Assembly: GCF_011064595.1 (NCBI RefSeq)
Contig: NZ_JAALJI010000010.1
Location: 162,226-226,225 of the forward strand
Reading direction: 5' to 3'
Length of the DNA stretch: 64,000 nt
DNA from: Paludisphaera soli
Lineage (GTDB): Bacteria > Planctomycetota > Planctomycetia > Isosphaerales > Isosphaeraceae
Of this stretch, positions 8,101-18,345 are shown in pieces. Both the position numbers and the translations under genes were made by a program. Each line of letters starts with the position of its first letter. The stretch's first letter is position 1. The notes under the pieces are model-generated. The model made no database searches. It was not told the DNA's origin and saw only the letters and a program-made list of their open reading frames with translations.

Positions 8101-11100
8101 CGTCAGCGTGCCGATGGGCGCGAAGTTGACGTCCGGGTTGACCCACTTGGTCATCGTGCAGTCGGGGTCGCGAAAGTCGACCAGGTTGACGAGGTACTGG
8201 CCGAGCTGCGCCAGCTCCTCGGGCGTATCGACGGACCGCGGCGGCAGCACGGTCTTGAGGAGTTGATAGGCGTCGGTGATCCACTTGCGGCGGATCGGCT
8301 CGTTGGGGTCGTTCGAGACCGGCAGCGGCATGTTCAGGTTGATCTTCCGCCCCCGCTGTGCCAGGGCCGGCGTGTAGGTGGTCGGCGAGATCGACGCCAT
8401 GTTGGCGTTGGTCGTGGGCGACGCGAATCGACGGTTGTCGGGAAACTGCGGATCGCCCGCGGCGTGGGGCGGGACGTCCAGCGGCCGGTCGAAAGCGTAC
8501 GGCGGGTTGTCGTTCGTCCAGGCGTAGGCGTTCGTCTCCCACGACTCGACGGCGAAGAGCCGACGCCGCCGAAGCGCGTCCAGGTCGTTGAGGAAACTGA
8601 TCGGCGCCAGCGAAGCCAGCCGGCTGCCGAGCGCCGGGCCGTCGACGTCCTGACGGCGGTAGAGCCACTCCAGGTCCGCGTTGCTGAACGGCGAATCCAG
8701 GTTCGGGTTGAGCTTGTAGAGGTTCAACTCGTCGGCCTCGTTCAGGCCGTCGGACCGGCTGTCCACCGCGACGTTGACCACGGTGCCGGAGTCGTCGGTG
8801 TAGCTGTAGTTGTAGTCGACGCCCGAGTTGATCTTGTTGTCGTAGGTCGGCATCTGCGTGGGCGTGCCGACCGCGTCGGTGGCGGGCGGGGGGAAGGTCT
8901 TGTAGGCCAGCATGCCGCCGGAACGCTGCGGGGTGCCGCGGGTGTTCGGGTTGAGAAACGCCTCGTAGCCGTGGAGGATGTTGTTATTGTGGGCGACTCT
9001 CGCGCCCAGGTTCGCCAGGCTGGCCATGGCCGCCGGATAGGGGTCGCCGTTTCCCCAGGGGTAGCCGATCTGGCCGGTGCCCGGGTCGATCTGCCCGGGG
9101 AGGCCGGGGGGGCGATAGTAGCCGCGATACTCGACGCGGCCCCAGTAGTCGCCTCCGCTGCCGCCGCCGCCCCGGGAGTTCCAGCGGCTCACCGAGCCCG
9201 ACCCGTTCAGATCGACCGGCGTGAGGAACCGTCGCATCCGCTCGACCGGCAGCAGCAGCGCGCCGGCGGCGTCGTAGAAGTCGGAATCGCCCCGCTCGCC
9301 GAGCCGTCCGGTCGCCCCGGCCGGGTAGGCGTCGAACGAGTTGAAATCGTCGTCGGCCGCGTCGGCCGGGACGCCGCTGGAGTTGTAGTCGTAGACGCTG
9401 ATCGAATAGCCCGGCCGGACCTCGTTGCTGTAGTTCGCACCGAGGGGGGCGTAGGAGCCGCCGGGGACGGAATCCGGCTCGCCCCAACGGCCGGCGACAG
9501 GGTTGGTCGTTCGGACGACGGGGTTCGGAGCGACGGGAGGCCTGTTCCCGGCGTTATCGACGTCGCCGGCGTCGGCCTTGCCGTTGGGAAGCGAGGTGTA
9601 GCGAGGGATGGTCTGCGCGACGTCTTGCCAGCCCATCTGCACGGGGTCGACGTCGCCGTTGACCTGGCCGGTGGTGTCCGGCGCGTCGGGGTTCGCCTGC
9701 GGCCGGGTGCCGGCCACGATGTTGCGAAGCTGCGTGAGGCGGACGTCGAGGGCCGAGGCGTCGGCCTGGGCGTAACCGGAGGCGAACGCGTTCTGCAGGC
9801 CGTAGGTCGGGTCGACCTCGCTGACCGAATTGCCGAGGTTCGACGCGTGGGTGGCGTTGCTTTCCTCGCCCGTGGCCCGCCCCGCCAGGTTGCCGGCGGT
9901 GTTCAGCGGGATCCGGCCGTTGAGGCCGACGACCATGAAGGCGAAGAGGGGCTTGTAGAGCGTCCCCTGGGCGTTGCGGCGGGCGGGGTAGCCGAGGTCG
10001 ACCCAGACCGAGTCGGTGATCCCGTCGCCGTCGTTGTCCACGTCGTAGGTGATCTTGCCGGTGGTCGGGCTGGGGATCAGGTCGGGGAAGGTCGCCGGGT
10101 CGTGGCCGTCGGATGCACGCGGGCGGAGGATGCGGGACAGGCTGGTGCGGTCCGGCAACTCCCAGTCGTTCAGGCCGGCCGCCGGGTAGCGGATGTTGGC
10201 GGGGCGGTGGAACGACGGGATGATCAGCTGGCCGTCGGCGCTCTGCATCGCCAGGAACCAGTTTTCCAGGTCGACGGCGTCGTAGTCCTCGTCCATCCCA
10301 ACCGCGCCGGGGGAGTCCAGGTTGTACCGGAAGTTGCCGAACTTCGCGTCGACGTTCTTGCCGGCCCCGTTGAAGGCGTGCAGCCAGCGGCCGTCGAGGA
10401 TGAAGCGATACTCGGTCGTGTAATTCGTGCCCAAGGTGTTCAGGAGCGCGCTGGCGGGGGTCACCGTGGTCGTGGCCACGGGGAGGTTGCTGGGGTTGAA
10501 GAGTCTGGTCGACGCGTCCGTCGGCGCGATTGCGACCGAGAGGGTGCGGGGATTGGTCGAGCCCGAGACGAAGCCGCCGTCGGCCACCACCTCGAACGTC
10601 TGGCCGATCACGCCGGTCGAGCCGGGAGGCGCGGTGCCGTTGTAGGCGACGCGGATCGTCCACCGCGTGAAGTCATACCCGTAGAAGGCCGGGTCGCCCT
10701 CGGCGAGGTTCGTCGTCAGGATGTACCGGTTCGGCAGCGCATCCGGGTCGATCCGGGTGATGTAGAACAACGCGTTGTTCCCCGGGGCGGTGCGGGCGCC
10801 GTCGGGGCGGGCCTCCAGGTAGCCGTTGCGGTTGGAGTCGTTGCCGTACATGTCGCGGGCCAGGCTGTGGCCGCGGATGGCCGAGCGGGCGTCGTTGGTG
10901 TCGCTGATGAGCTGCGACAGGGCGAAGTCCATCAGCAGTTCGCTCTGGGGCTGGATCTTCGACTGGGCGAAGCTCCGGCTGGCGATCCGCGACTGCCCGG
11001 TGAACGTGGCGAACGTCACGCCGATCACCGCCATCAGCCCCAGCACGCCGAGGACGAGGATCAGGATGACCCCCCGCCGCTCGCGACGTCGCATTCGATA

Positions 11101-11115
11101 CGCACTGGTCGTCAT
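5131..11115 (-). CDS. Giant GspK/PilX-like pseudopilin (1994 aa)
   Basis: The protein starts [15 protein letters not shown], then one hydrophobic helix ([20 protein letters not shown], about residues 16-35) without Glu at +5, then a polar segment [17 protein letters not shown]. Lack of Glu5 and a position last in the G-H-I-J-K order match GspK, the tip pseudopilin of type II secretion, and PilX. Known GspK proteins are around 300-350 residues; this one is about six times longer. The rest is a secreted-type region rich in Asn, Pro, Gly and Thr, with D-x-D-x-D-G loops near residues 92 (DSNRNG) and 365 (DNDGDG), one Cys-poor body and no further membrane helix. Function beyond the N-terminal anchor is unknown. 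The ATG start follows a 102-bp gap after the J-like gene. Confidence 0.85.
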   Translation of the reverse strand: MTTSAYRMRRRERRGVILILVLGVLGLMAVIGVTFATFTGQSRIASRSFAQSKIQPQSELLMDFALSQLISDTNDARSAIRGHSLARDMYGNDSNRNGYLEARPDGARTAPGNNALFYITRIDPDALPNRYILTTNLAEGDPAFYGYDFTRWTIRVAYNGTAPPGSTGVIGQTFEVVADGGFVSGSTNPRTLSVAIAPTDASTRLFNPSNLPVATTTVTPASALLNTLGTNYTTEYRFILDGRWLHAFNGAGKNVDAKFGNFRYNLDSPGAVGMDEDYDAVDLENWFLAMQSADGQLIIPSFHRPANIRYPAAGLNDWELPDRTSLSRILRPRASDGHDPATFPDLIPSPTTGKITYDVDNDGDGITDSVWVDLGYPARRNAQGTLYKPLFAFMVVGLNGRIPLNTAGNLAGRATGEESNATHASNLGNSVSEVDPTYGLQNAFASGYAQADASALDVRLTQLRNIVAGTRPQANPDAPDTTGQVNGDVDPVQMGWQDVAQTIPRYTSLPNGKADAGDVDNAGNRPPVAPNPVVRTTNPVAGRWGEPDSVPGGSYAPLGANYSNEVRPGYSISVYDYNSSGVPADAADDDFNSFDAYPAGATGRLGERGDSDFYDAAGALLLPVERMRRFLTPVDLNGSGSVSRWNSRGGGGSGGDYWGRVEYRGYYRPPGLPGQIDPGTGQIGYPWGNGDPYPAAMASLANLGARVAHNNNILHGYEAFLNPNTRGTPQRSGGMLAYKTFPPPATDAVGTPTQMPTYDNKINSGVDYNYSYTDDSGTVVNVAVDSRSDGLNEADELNLYKLNPNLDSPFSNADLEWLYRRQDVDGPALGSRLASLAPISFLNDLDALRRRRLFAVESWETNAYAWTNDNPPYAFDRPLDVPPHAAGDPQFPDNRRFASPTTNANMASISPTTYTPALAQRGRKINLNMPLPVSNDPNEPIRRKWITDAYQLLKTVLPPRSVDTPEELAQLGQYLVNLVDFRDPDCTMTKWVNPDVNFAPIGTLTPLNTLPMLTFTSGTGITPLEQFGMEFNPVAINEVLAYSYARKEGVGSGVDTGRFFVELVNTLTKPETGTPANNAGQVNLSGFNSAAGAPYDGACWDLIFTEDTPGSRPDPFNGQLQPGSTLHSLTPLHPAAFTPATNAVLNPLPRQKGATAVDFFGTAADPKYVATIANAFPGAGTEADSETIPVATSLPATANLFTLAADHDPMNGAVAGFTLPFGVLPKQIDGTRTTTRPIKIPRTAGQATYYWVCLRRPANPMAPVSDDNPMVVVDSMRFPYIDAGGTVRTDPNPTPSDEPDRVDIVTLKGTNDIFSYQRLQPYRGGQAVPVNGAVGGNIDPRYGYTNQIAAPVTTLGGVINYGTSATQQTGSQGPQVSLGQIYHTLGLPNDGTIVGGNPAEYWDLFPFHDRDFTSPFELTLVPGVAPGLFTKHFAEFAPSGDPLSPQRVGLANAAAGVLTTSRNAITRPILTPTVASPFATAELAQPFTFEATANPVRPHTFPYLVDKFFYTAAGASGIADTLYTTPTAPATVGGYASDGWFRMFEFFEVPSQMAGAIGTVAAGTNFDWARQDLRAGQLNLNLIIDEEVFLALLGKQDMSGAVPTFLQQLMNPYQLPLPAAVGLTEFTGGLWTGPLAAGYPTIPMVVTGTRDNGAPAYAHPMQNVGTVAPDPVAGGLANRMKAAFAQFLWARHGGSGFLFGFGEGVTGQNAAITPPAPPVNSAHPDYLTKIPAERPFRSLTFPDVDATSMRPASLPPSFFSDPVVDPATTNDPGVRNLALFPGYNRVVGPISTAAATVLPPAIPTRRLFQIPDGSAESNASVLGDGSINRIRPAGANNPTIGGLPPIVTVTSGPTVNLNDGATSVFIPQANTPTGYPEISLGRGGGGVNQTQHPYFRGELMQRVMNLTTVRTHQFAVWITVGFFEVKREGDIAMVGDPTYPQAAFDILGPEIGASTAENTRYRSFFVVDRLKLTGFDPESMGAYQAAVLYRRTIE

Positions 11116-11217
11116 GGTCGTCCCCCTTGCTCCCTCGACTCGCCGCCGTCCGGCTTCCGCCCGTGCCTGGTTTCGACGCCTTCGGGCGTCCGCGCGTTCC
11201 GAATTTCTTCGTGGACG

Positions 11218-13443
11218 TCAGAGCTTCTCGGTGAAGTCCTGACGGATGGTGAGGATCTTGATGCGTTGATTGGTCGGGTCGGCCACCCGCACCTGGACCT
11301 GGATCCCCCGCAGCGGGGCCGGGTACGGCGCCGGGTAGGACGGGTAGATCGGCGGCGAGAACGGCGGCCCGTGGGGGAAGCCGTCGATCGCCCGCACGCC
11401 CGTCGCCGGGGCTTTGCTGTAGGTCGTCGACCACGAGTCCCACACCCGCCGCAGGCGGATGAGGCCGGGGGCGTTGTCGCCGATGTTGCCGTCGTAGGTG
11501 GGGTACGTAGACCCGTAGAAGCCCGCCGCGACGGCCCCGTACTGGGAGTCGAACCGGTAGTCGTTGATCAGCGGCGGCATCCGGCCCTCGTGGGCGAACG
11601 TCTGGTCCAGCACGTTGTACGCCGAGCCGTTGATCAGGGCGTAGGCGTTGGGGCCGAAGGCGCCGGCGAATGCGTCGAAATTGCCGTACAGATACGGCAG
11701 GTTTTCATTCGTGCCGAGCGAGGGATTCGCCCCGACGCTGGTGGCCGGACCGGCGATCCGCAGGTCGTCGCCCCAGCCGAGGTCGGCGTAGTCGGCGAGG
11801 GCCGGGTCGAAGGCCTTCACGTCGAAGCTGCGGACGTTGGTGAGGATCAGGTCGTCCTCCCAGCTGTTGTCGGCCCAGAGGGGATTGGTCGGATCGCCGG
11901 CGAAGTAGCCCGAGTTGGCCCCGGTCCCGTCCGTGAACAGCTGCGCCTTACGCACCCCACGCCAGTCGGCCGTCATGGGGGGGAGGAGCTGGTTCCCCGC
12001 GATGTTCGCACCCCGCTCGACATGCCCGGAGAGGGTCTCGCCGGCGTTCGCCGGGATCGCGTTGGAGGGGAGCAGGCCGTTCGGGAAGGCGTGGCCGACT
12101 CCCGGCTGATTGACCTGGAAGGTCGGGTCGTTCCACTCCGGCGCCAGGGTCTCCCGCCAGGTCGGGAACTGCCACAGCGTCTGGAGGTTGCTCCAGTTCT
12201 GGCCCGTCACGGTGGGCGCCGGGGCGTTGTCGCCCAGGTCGAGCGGATTGTGGTTCAGGTTGAGCAGGTAGTTGATCGGGTCGGTGTCGAACTGGTAGAT
12301 CGTCGTGCCGTCGCCGTTCGTCGCCCAGGGGGCGGGTGCGTGGATCCAGCCGGGCGAGTAGTTCGCCAGGGCCTGGGCCTGCGAGTAGGCGCCCCGGAAG
12401 ACATACGGGAAGGCCAGGCTGTAGCGTCTCGGATAGAGGTTGCCGTTTCCGGTGATCGCCGGCCTGTTAAAGACGTTCCAGAGGACGCGCGTCGTCGACC
12501 CGCCCGCGACGGAATCTTCGATCATGTTGGGGTAGAGCGTCGGATACCAGTCCGGCACATTGTCGCCGTTGAAATCGTCGGGGATGCCGTCGGGGATCAA
12601 GCCGCCGGCCAGGTTCACGAAGTCGTCGGCGAACCGAGGCATGGCGAAGCGGTTGTGGCGGTCGGTCAGGTCCGCGAGCGAGTTCAGGACCACCGAGTTG
12701 TTGGCGCCGTTCGTGGACGGCAGGCCGCGTGCCGCCGGCCGAGCGGAGAGGTCGTTGACCCCCTGCCAGCTCACTTGGAGCCCACCGAGGTCGGGCGGGA
12801 AGAACGCCCAGGGAAACGTCGGCGCCCCGGAACTCGTCGAGGCCACGTAATAACCCAGATTCCAGGTGGCGGCGGCTACCTCGGAAAATGAGGGCACGAT
12901 CCGGGACTGCAGCTCGGGGGCCACCAGCAGGACCCGCCTGTAGAGGTTGCCGTTGCGGAGGAAGTAGATGACCTCGGCGTACTCGCTGGTGACGGTGATC
13001 GGCCGCGAGGCGCTCCGTTCGGCCGGAGTCAGCAGATCCATGTACAGGGTGGTCGTCAGCACGTTAGCCGGCTTGGCCCACATTCGGCCCGTGAACGGGC
13101 GGCCGGCGGGGGCTTTGACGGTCAGTCGGATATAGTCGTCGATGTCCTCGCCGTCGTTGTCGGCGTACTCGTTCTCGCCGTACTCGAAGTAGCCGCGTTG
13201 GTCCTTGGGGTCGTTGGGCGGGGTGAACTTGGCCGTGGCGCCGGCGAGGTCCGAGCGCAGGGTGGAGTCGAGCCGGCGCAGGTCGTCGTCGAGCCGCTGG
13301 TACACCTGGGCGGCGTTCATCGAGCCGGTCGCGGCCTGGAAGATCTGGACGACGAGCGCCATCATCAGCAGGAGCACGGCCAGCGTGACCAGCATCTCGA
13401 CGAGCGTCACGCCTCGTCGGCGGCGGCGGAGATTCGCGTTCAT
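11218..13443 (-). CDS. GspJ/PilW-like pseudopilin, enlarged (741 aa)
   Basis: Starting at ATG 13443 the product has a basic leader (MNANLRRRRRG) and a class III signal peptide G|VTLVEMLVTLAVLLLMMALVVQIF with Glu at +5, followed by QAATGSMNAAQVYQRLDDDLRRLDSTLRSDL, the amphipathic helix of GspJ-type pseudopilins. GTG at 13461 (VKVYRRM) is an alternative start with GGGG about 9 nt upstream. Canonical GspJ has about 200 residues; the extra length is a globular secreted domain containing a DFNGDNVPD loop near residue 288. Order in the operon (between the I-like and K-like genes) supports the J assignment. Likely part of the fibre tip complex. Confidence 0.85.
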   Translation of the reverse strand: MNANLRRRRRGVTLVEMLVTLAVLLLMMALVVQIFQAATGSMNAAQVYQRLDDDLRRLDSTLRSDLAGATAKFTPPNDPKDQRGYFEYGENEYADNDGEDIDDYIRLTVKAPAGRPFTGRMWAKPANVLTTTLYMDLLTPAERSASRPITVTSEYAEVIYFLRNGNLYRRVLLVAPELQSRIVPSFSEVAAATWNLGYYVASTSSGAPTFPWAFFPPDLGGLQVSWQGVNDLSARPAARGLPSTNGANNSVVLNSLADLTDRHNRFAMPRFADDFVNLAGGLIPDGIPDDFNGDNVPDWYPTLYPNMIEDSVAGGSTTRVLWNVFNRPAITGNGNLYPRRYSLAFPYVFRGAYSQAQALANYSPGWIHAPAPWATNGDGTTIYQFDTDPINYLLNLNHNPLDLGDNAPAPTVTGQNWSNLQTLWQFPTWRETLAPEWNDPTFQVNQPGVGHAFPNGLLPSNAIPANAGETLSGHVERGANIAGNQLLPPMTADWRGVRKAQLFTDGTGANSGYFAGDPTNPLWADNSWEDDLILTNVRSFDVKAFDPALADYADLGWGDDLRIAGPATSVGANPSLGTNENLPYLYGNFDAFAGAFGPNAYALINGSAYNVLDQTFAHEGRMPPLINDYRFDSQYGAVAAGFYGSTYPTYDGNIGDNAPGLIRLRRVWDSWSTTYSKAPATGVRAIDGFPHGPPFSPPIYPSYPAPYPAPLRGIQVQVRVADPTNQRIKILTIRQDFTEKL

Positions 13444-13598
13444 GCGGCGGTAGACCTTCACGACTGGGCCCCTGCACTGGGTGGCCCGCCCGTCCCCGAG
13501 GCGGGGAAGCCGCGACGGGCGGAGAGCGGGTCGGACGATCGCGGCGAAGACGAGGCGACGCGGCCGCGATCGTCGAGATCGGCGAATGGATCGATCAA

Positions 13599-15083
13599 TC
13601 AGTGGATGACGATGGTCTGCGGGATGACGTTGACGACGTGGGGCGCGATCAGGGCCGCGTTCACGACCGCCGGGCTCGGCGTGGCGCCCGCGGTCATCGG
13701 CGTCCGGGCGCGGAGGGCCGAGTTGACCTGGACGATCATCCGGCGGAAGCCGCCGGTCACGTTGGGGTCGCCCGCGAAGCCCGGATCGACCACCGCCGGC
13801 GTCGTCTTCACGACCTGATACCAGAACGCCCGCTGCGCCGGGGTGTTGTCCCACTTGCCGCCGTTGAGCGGGTTCGGCACCCCGACGAAACGGCCAGTGT
13901 CGTCCGTCTGGACGACGGTGCCCTGGGTGTTGAGGGCGACGAGCTGCTGACGCTCGTAGGTGACGTCGCAGATCCAGTCGCCGGTCTTCACGATCGGGTC
14001 GGCCATCGTGGCGGGCCAACGCAGCAGCACGGTGCGGTCGGCCGCCGACCCATAGCCGACGGGCCCGAACGCCGCGACGTTCGTGCTGTAGCCGAAGACC
14101 GCCTCCACCACCGTCTCGTCGGCCGGCTTGACGATCGTCACGGAGGAGTCGAGCGGACTGGGCATCGATTCCAGGTCGAAGGCCCGGTTCTCATAGATCA
14201 CCAGGTCCCCCTCGAAAGTGGCGGCGTTGCTGGAGCTGCCGAGCCGGCCGGTGAAGATCCAGGAGAACCGCCAGTCGTTGACCGACGCGCCGGTGCCGCT
14301 GATGGTCCGGTCTGGGAGGATCGGGCTCAGGTTCGACGGGTTGTTCATCTCGTTCCAGACCACGTCCTCCGGCGACACGAAGATCGACGGCACATTGTTG
14401 GTCGTCTGCATGAAATAGATCGGGAACGTGTTTCCAGCTCCATCGGTGTAAGTGGAGCGGACCCGGCCGTTGAAGTTCGTCAACCGCTGGAGCCCGTGGG
14501 CGCTCGGGGCGCCGCCGTCGGGATCGTTGCGGACGAAGCCGATCCCGGAGCCGAAGCGGGCCTCGGGTACCACGCCGGCCCCGGCGGGATCCTGCGGATA
14601 CAGCGTCATCTTGTATCGCCAGAGCGGATCGTAGGCGAATGGGAGCCCGGCGCTGCCGCGGATATGGAAGAGGGAGTTGCCCGCGTCGAGCCCCACCAGG
14701 TCGGTCAAAGCGGCACCGGCGTAGACGTCCCCGCCGTAGCTCGCGGCGTCCTGCAGGAGCGGGTTGAAGAGGCCGTCCGGCGTCCTGACGCTGACCTGGC
14801 AAGGGTACCAGGAGCTGAAGCCCGCATAGAGGTTCAGCAGATCGGCATAAACGAACGACTGCGCGTTGACGAGGTTCCGCGCGGCCATGTCGGCGGCGGC
14901 CGACTCGAACAGGAGGGCCGAGCGTGACTGCCTCTGGGCCTCGCGGAGCCGCAGCAGGCCGATCGGGAACAGTGTGGCGATCGAGACCAGCCCGACCCCC
15001 AGGATCATGATCCCGATCAGGATCTCCGTCAGGGTGATGCCCGACCGGCCCGGCCGGTCGCGATGGTCGCCGGGGCGGATCAT
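13599..15083 (-). CDS. GspI/PilV-like pseudopilin, enlarged (494 aa)
   Basis: ATG 15083 overlaps the stop of the upstream gene by 4 nt (ATGA), which fixes the start. The product reads MIRPGDHRDRPGRSG|ITLTEILIGIMILGVGLVSIATLFPIGLLRLREAQRQSRSALLFESAAADM: a prepilin-type leader and helix with Glu at +5 and the 'GVGLVSIATLFPIGL' pattern seen in PilV/GspI-type minor pseudopilins. Canonical GspI is about 120 residues. The remainder is a secreted domain of unknown fold. Translational coupling with the H-like gene implies stoichiometric production. Confidence 0.85.
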   Translation of the reverse strand: MIRPGDHRDRPGRSGITLTEILIGIMILGVGLVSIATLFPIGLLRLREAQRQSRSALLFESAAADMAARNLVNAQSFVYADLLNLYAGFSSWYPCQVSVRTPDGLFNPLLQDAASYGGDVYAGAALTDLVGLDAGNSLFHIRGSAGLPFAYDPLWRYKMTLYPQDPAGAGVVPEARFGSGIGFVRNDPDGGAPSAHGLQRLTNFNGRVRSTYTDGAGNTFPIYFMQTTNNVPSIFVSPEDVVWNEMNNPSNLSPILPDRTISGTGASVNDWRFSWIFTGRLGSSSNAATFEGDLVIYENRAFDLESMPSPLDSSVTIVKPADETVVEAVFGYSTNVAAFGPVGYGSAADRTVLLRWPATMADPIVKTGDWICDVTYERQQLVALNTQGTVVQTDDTGRFVGVPNPLNGGKWDNTPAQRAFWYQVVKTTPAVVDPGFAGDPNVTGGFRRMIVQVNSALRARTPMTAGATPSPAVVNAALIAPHVVNVIPQTIVIH

Positions 15084-16579
15084 GGTGCGTCTCCCTGTTC
15101 GCCGAGCTGGGGCGCGTGGTAGGGCTGGTTCACGTTTGCCACGTTGAACAACGGGCGGTCGGTCGTGATCAGGTTCCCCGTCCGGGTGAAGAGCGTGAGC
15201 AGTCGCATCTCCCCCTTCAGGGACGGCAGCGTGGGATTCGAGCCCATCAGGACGTCGTACGCGTTGGGGGTGCCCCCGGCGTTCTGCCCCACCGGCATGG
15301 GGAGCAGGAAGGGGTAGCCGGAGACGAGGGGGACGGCCGACGGCGGCGTGGTCGACGTGTCCACCACCACCTCGGCCAGGTCGCTCCGCTCCGCCAGCCA
15401 GATGTGATAGAACGACGCCGCCATCCCATACGACGAGGGGCTCGAATACTGCATCGCCGGCACCACCTTCCCGGTGGAGTCGAGCAGGATGTCCACGGTC
15501 CCCGAGGAAGGGTCGACCGGCAGCCGCGAGCGCTCGCGCGTCGATAGGAATGAAGTCGTCAGGTCCACGACCACGTTCGAGGGAAGCACCGTCTCCCGCG
15601 CCCCCGGCGAGGGGACCGGGCGGCGGATGATCGTGTAGGGCACGCCGCCTTCGTGGAGGTCGCCGAATACCCCTCGAGTGACGGGGAGTCCCGCCGAATC
15701 CGCCGTGAACCCCGACGGCCAGTATTCCGGCTCCGACCATTCCCCGAGGTCGTCGATCAGGCCGTTGAGGTTGTTGTCGACGCCGTCCTGGCCGTTGTCG
15801 ATGTAGCCGTCCTTGTCGTCGTCCACGCCGTTCACGACGAAGAGGATCTCGGGCTTGAAGGTGCTGGCGCCGCTCGGGGGGGTGCCGAACGTCGGTCCGT
15901 TGGCAGGGTCCATGTTGATGAACCCCTCGGGATTCGGCACGTCCACCGGCCCCACGACCGTGAAGAACGGCCCGGTGTTGTTGACCTGGATCTTGTCCCC
16001 CTTGCGGACGTTCCAGTACCAGGACGTCGGATTCTCATACGGATAGGTGTCTGAAATCGGCTCGTGAGTAAAGACGCCCTGGACGATCATCAGGACGTTG
16101 CCGTTGGGATAGACGTCGAACGAGGAGACCCCGGGGAAAGTCCCGTCCGGCGAGGGCGGAGTCACCCACGGCCACCCGCCCGTGAAGGCCGTCTGGAATC
16201 CCTGCCGGAACGCCAGGACGACCGCCCCCTCGCGGTACCCCGGCGGTTGCTCGATCGGGATGAACCGGTTCGAGGCCAGGGTTCGGAAGCGATTGATGCC
16301 GCCGGGCGAGCCCGGATCGATCCCGTTATAGGTCGTGTCCGGGAGGAAACGGATGCCGTGCGGCGTGTTGCTCCGCAGGGCCGAGTCGCGGGCGGCGATC
16401 AGGCCCCCCTGGACGATCCGGGCCGACTCGCTGACCTGGCGGTGGCTGATCGCCGGGATGATCACCGGGAGGGCGACCGCGGCGATGATGCCGACGATCA
16501 GCAGCACGACGAGCAGTTCGACCAGCGTGAAGCCGGGACGGGGCCGACGATCGGACGGCGGCGTTGTGGGGCGGTTCAT
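15080..16579 (-). CDS. GspH-like pseudopilin, enlarged (499 aa)
   Basis: Leader MNRPTTPPSDRRPRPG followed by FTLVELLVVLLIVGIIAAVALPVII, with Glu at +5, then AISHRQVSESARIVQGGLIAARDSALRSNTPHGIRFL. The 'A-RDSALRSN-PHGIRF' segment resembles the first strand region of GspH/FimT-type minor pseudopilins, where a sorted helix is followed by 'A..A...N..v.l'. GspH is normally about 170 residues. Near residues 250-275 there are two Asp/Asn-rich loops (DDDKDGYID and DNNLNGLID), each like a dockerin or EF-hand calcium loop. It starts 5 nt after the stop of the upstream G-like gene. Confidence 0.85.
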   Translation of the reverse strand: MNRPTTPPSDRRPRPGFTLVELLVVLLIVGIIAAVALPVIIPAISHRQVSESARIVQGGLIAARDSALRSNTPHGIRFLPDTTYNGIDPGSPGGINRFRTLASNRFIPIEQPPGYREGAVVLAFRQGFQTAFTGGWPWVTPPSPDGTFPGVSSFDVYPNGNVLMIVQGVFTHEPISDTYPYENPTSWYWNVRKGDKIQVNNTGPFFTVVGPVDVPNPEGFINMDPANGPTFGTPPSGASTFKPEILFVVNGVDDDKDGYIDNGQDGVDNNLNGLIDDLGEWSEPEYWPSGFTADSAGLPVTRGVFGDLHEGGVPYTIIRRPVPSPGARETVLPSNVVVDLTTSFLSTRERSRLPVDPSSGTVDILLDSTGKVVPAMQYSSPSSYGMAASFYHIWLAERSDLAEVVVDTSTTPPSAVPLVSGYPFLLPMPVGQNAGGTPNAYDVLMGSNPTLPSLKGEMRLLTLFTRTGNLITTDRPLFNVANVNQPYHAPQLGEQGDAP

Positions 16580-16583
16580 GATC

Positions 16584-18275
16584 TCAGCCTCCCGATCCGG
16601 CGCTGGCGGTGACGGTGTGGTTGCTCACGTCGTCCTGGCCCGCGTCCCAGATCTGGAACGAAGGCCCGGTCGGGTTCAGGTTGAGGGTCGCCGGGATCGT
16701 CGGCGGCGAGCCGGTGAAGACTTCGCTGGGCTGGAACTGCGCGGCGTTGTTCTCGAACGAGATCAGGCCGGCGACCGCGTCGCGGACGGTGCCCAGGGAG
16801 AGCGGGTTGGGATACATCGCCACGCCGAGTTGCTGGTCCGGCCCCCCCGAGAGGATCAGGGGCTTGCTGGAGAAAGCCCGACGATACCCGAGCCCCGGGA
16901 TGCCGCCGCGATCCCAGTACTTGCCGCCGTCGGTCGGCGAGGCGGTCGAGTACTCCATCGGCTCGGTGAGCCTGTGGAAGTAATGCTCGAAGCTCAGGAC
17001 TCCGAGGCTGGAGTTGATCGGGCTCCCCGGCGGCGTGAGGGCCGGGCCGGTGAGCTGCGGATACGCGGCGTTCTGCGATTCCAGCCACCACGAGGGGGAC
17101 ATGAGGTTCTGGTTCGGGTCGAGCGCGTCCTGCTCGCGGGACTCGAAGATCGAGGCGTAGGGGCGGAGGAACCGGAGCGGGGCGGTGGAGTCGGTGAGGT
17201 CGGGGCCGATGTTCTGGCCGCGCTGGGAGTCGGAGTGGTAGAAGAGCGGCCAACGGAAGAACTGGAGCGGCTTGCCCCAGGCGTCGACGAACTCGGGCAG
17301 GCCGTCACCGTCGGTGTCGCGGACCTCGCGGTCGCTGAAGTCGTCCGCGTTGAAGATCGAGCCCAGGGGCCCCTGCCCCTCGACCAGCAACGCGTAGAGC
17401 ATCTCCGAACGGGCCGTCTCGTGCGTGTGCTGGCTCAGTCGGGCAAGGACGTCGGCCTCGTTCGAGGAGTCCACGCCCTCCCCCCACTCGTCGATCAAGC
17501 CATTGCCGTTGTTGTCGACCAGGTCGTAGCCCGCGGGCAGGTAGCCGAGATTCTTGTAGATGCCCGCCGCCACCGCGTAGGAGGCCCCGTAGATCCCCCG
17601 GCCGGTCAGGCCGAGCTGGGGGTTCGATGAGTAGAAGACTCCGTTGTCCAGATTGCCGTCGCCATAGCCGGGCACCCACGCGCCCGCACCGTTGCGAGGC
17701 CCCTGCACCGCATGGCCCAGCGGCAGGATGAAGTTGCCCTGGGCCGTGATCGGGGTCCCCGGGTAGGGCTGCGAGGCGAAGTCGATGGGATAGTCCGTCG
17801 CGGCCGGCGTGCCCGAGAGCCCGGCCTGGATCACGAACACGTCGGGCATCTCGCTCTTCATGTAGTCGGCCGTGGCGAACGCCAGGGCTCGGCCGGTGGT
17901 CCGGACCTTCGTGGAGGGGTACTCCGAAGGGAGCAGCAGGGCCGGCGGGGTCATCCGCGGGAGGCCGTCGTCCTCGGTCCCGCCGAGGTACACCCCGCCC
18001 AGATAGCCGTGGCTGAAGTTGGGGTCGGGACGGAGCTGCATGAGGGCGTCGAGGCGGTCGTTGAGGCCCGACTCCAGCTTCAGGATGAGGGCCTGGGTGG
18101 CTCGGACCTCGGCCTGGCGGATGCCGTCGCGCGAGGCGATCAGGATGAACGTGACGAGGATCCCGATGATCGTCATGACGATCATCAGCTCGATGAGCGT
18201 GAACCCGCGCCTCGGGGGGGCGCCCCGCGGGTCGAGGATCGTCTGTCGGGGAGGGGTCGTCATGTTCGCATCCAT
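16584..18275 (-). CDS. GspG-like pseudopilin, second copy (563 aa)
   Basis: Prepilin leader RGAPPRRG|FTLIELMIVMTIIGILVTFILIASRDGIRQAEVRATQALILKLESGLNDRLDALM, with Glu at +5. The 'RATQALILKLESGLNDRLDAL' helix resembles the GspG helix that follows the membrane segment. Two DxNxDG-like loops occur near residues 250-262 (DNNGNGLIDEWGEGVD) and 318 (DTDGDGLPEFVDAWG); the latter is followed by GKPLQFFRWP, similar to the 'DPWGNPYQ' motif of GspG close to its calcium site. ATG 18275 has AAGG 6 nt upstream; ATG 18263 (MTTPPRQ), 12 nt after GGAG, is an alternative. Canonical GspG is about 145 residues. Confidence 0.85.
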   Translation of the reverse strand: MDANMTTPPRQTILDPRGAPPRRGFTLIELMIVMTIIGILVTFILIASRDGIRQAEVRATQALILKLESGLNDRLDALMQLRPDPNFSHGYLGGVYLGGTEDDGLPRMTPPALLLPSEYPSTKVRTTGRALAFATADYMKSEMPDVFVIQAGLSGTPAATDYPIDFASQPYPGTPITAQGNFILPLGHAVQGPRNGAGAWVPGYGDGNLDNGVFYSSNPQLGLTGRGIYGASYAVAAGIYKNLGYLPAGYDLVDNNGNGLIDEWGEGVDSSNEADVLARLSQHTHETARSEMLYALLVEGQGPLGSIFNADDFSDREVRDTDGDGLPEFVDAWGKPLQFFRWPLFYHSDSQRGQNIGPDLTDSTAPLRFLRPYASIFESREQDALDPNQNLMSPSWWLESQNAAYPQLTGPALTPPGSPINSSLGVLSFEHYFHRLTEPMEYSTASPTDGGKYWDRGGIPGLGYRRAFSSKPLILSGGPDQQLGVAMYPNPLSLGTVRDAVAGLISFENNAAQFQPSEVFTGSPPTIPATLNLNPTGPSFQIWDAGQDDVSNHTVTASAGSGG

Positions 18276-18345
18276 CTCCGGCCTTCGCGACGGGCCCGGG
18301 ACGTTCCCGAGCCCGCGTGGGGATCCAGTAAGCCAGGTCCGCCGA

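Noticed and set aside
6967..12891. A nearly 2000-codon open frame on the plus strand, antisense to the giant pseudopilin and the J-like gene
   Set aside because: It is Arg/Val/Gly/Asp-rich with no domain or leader and results from strong GC bias at third positions of the minus-strand genes, which have clear prepilin starts.
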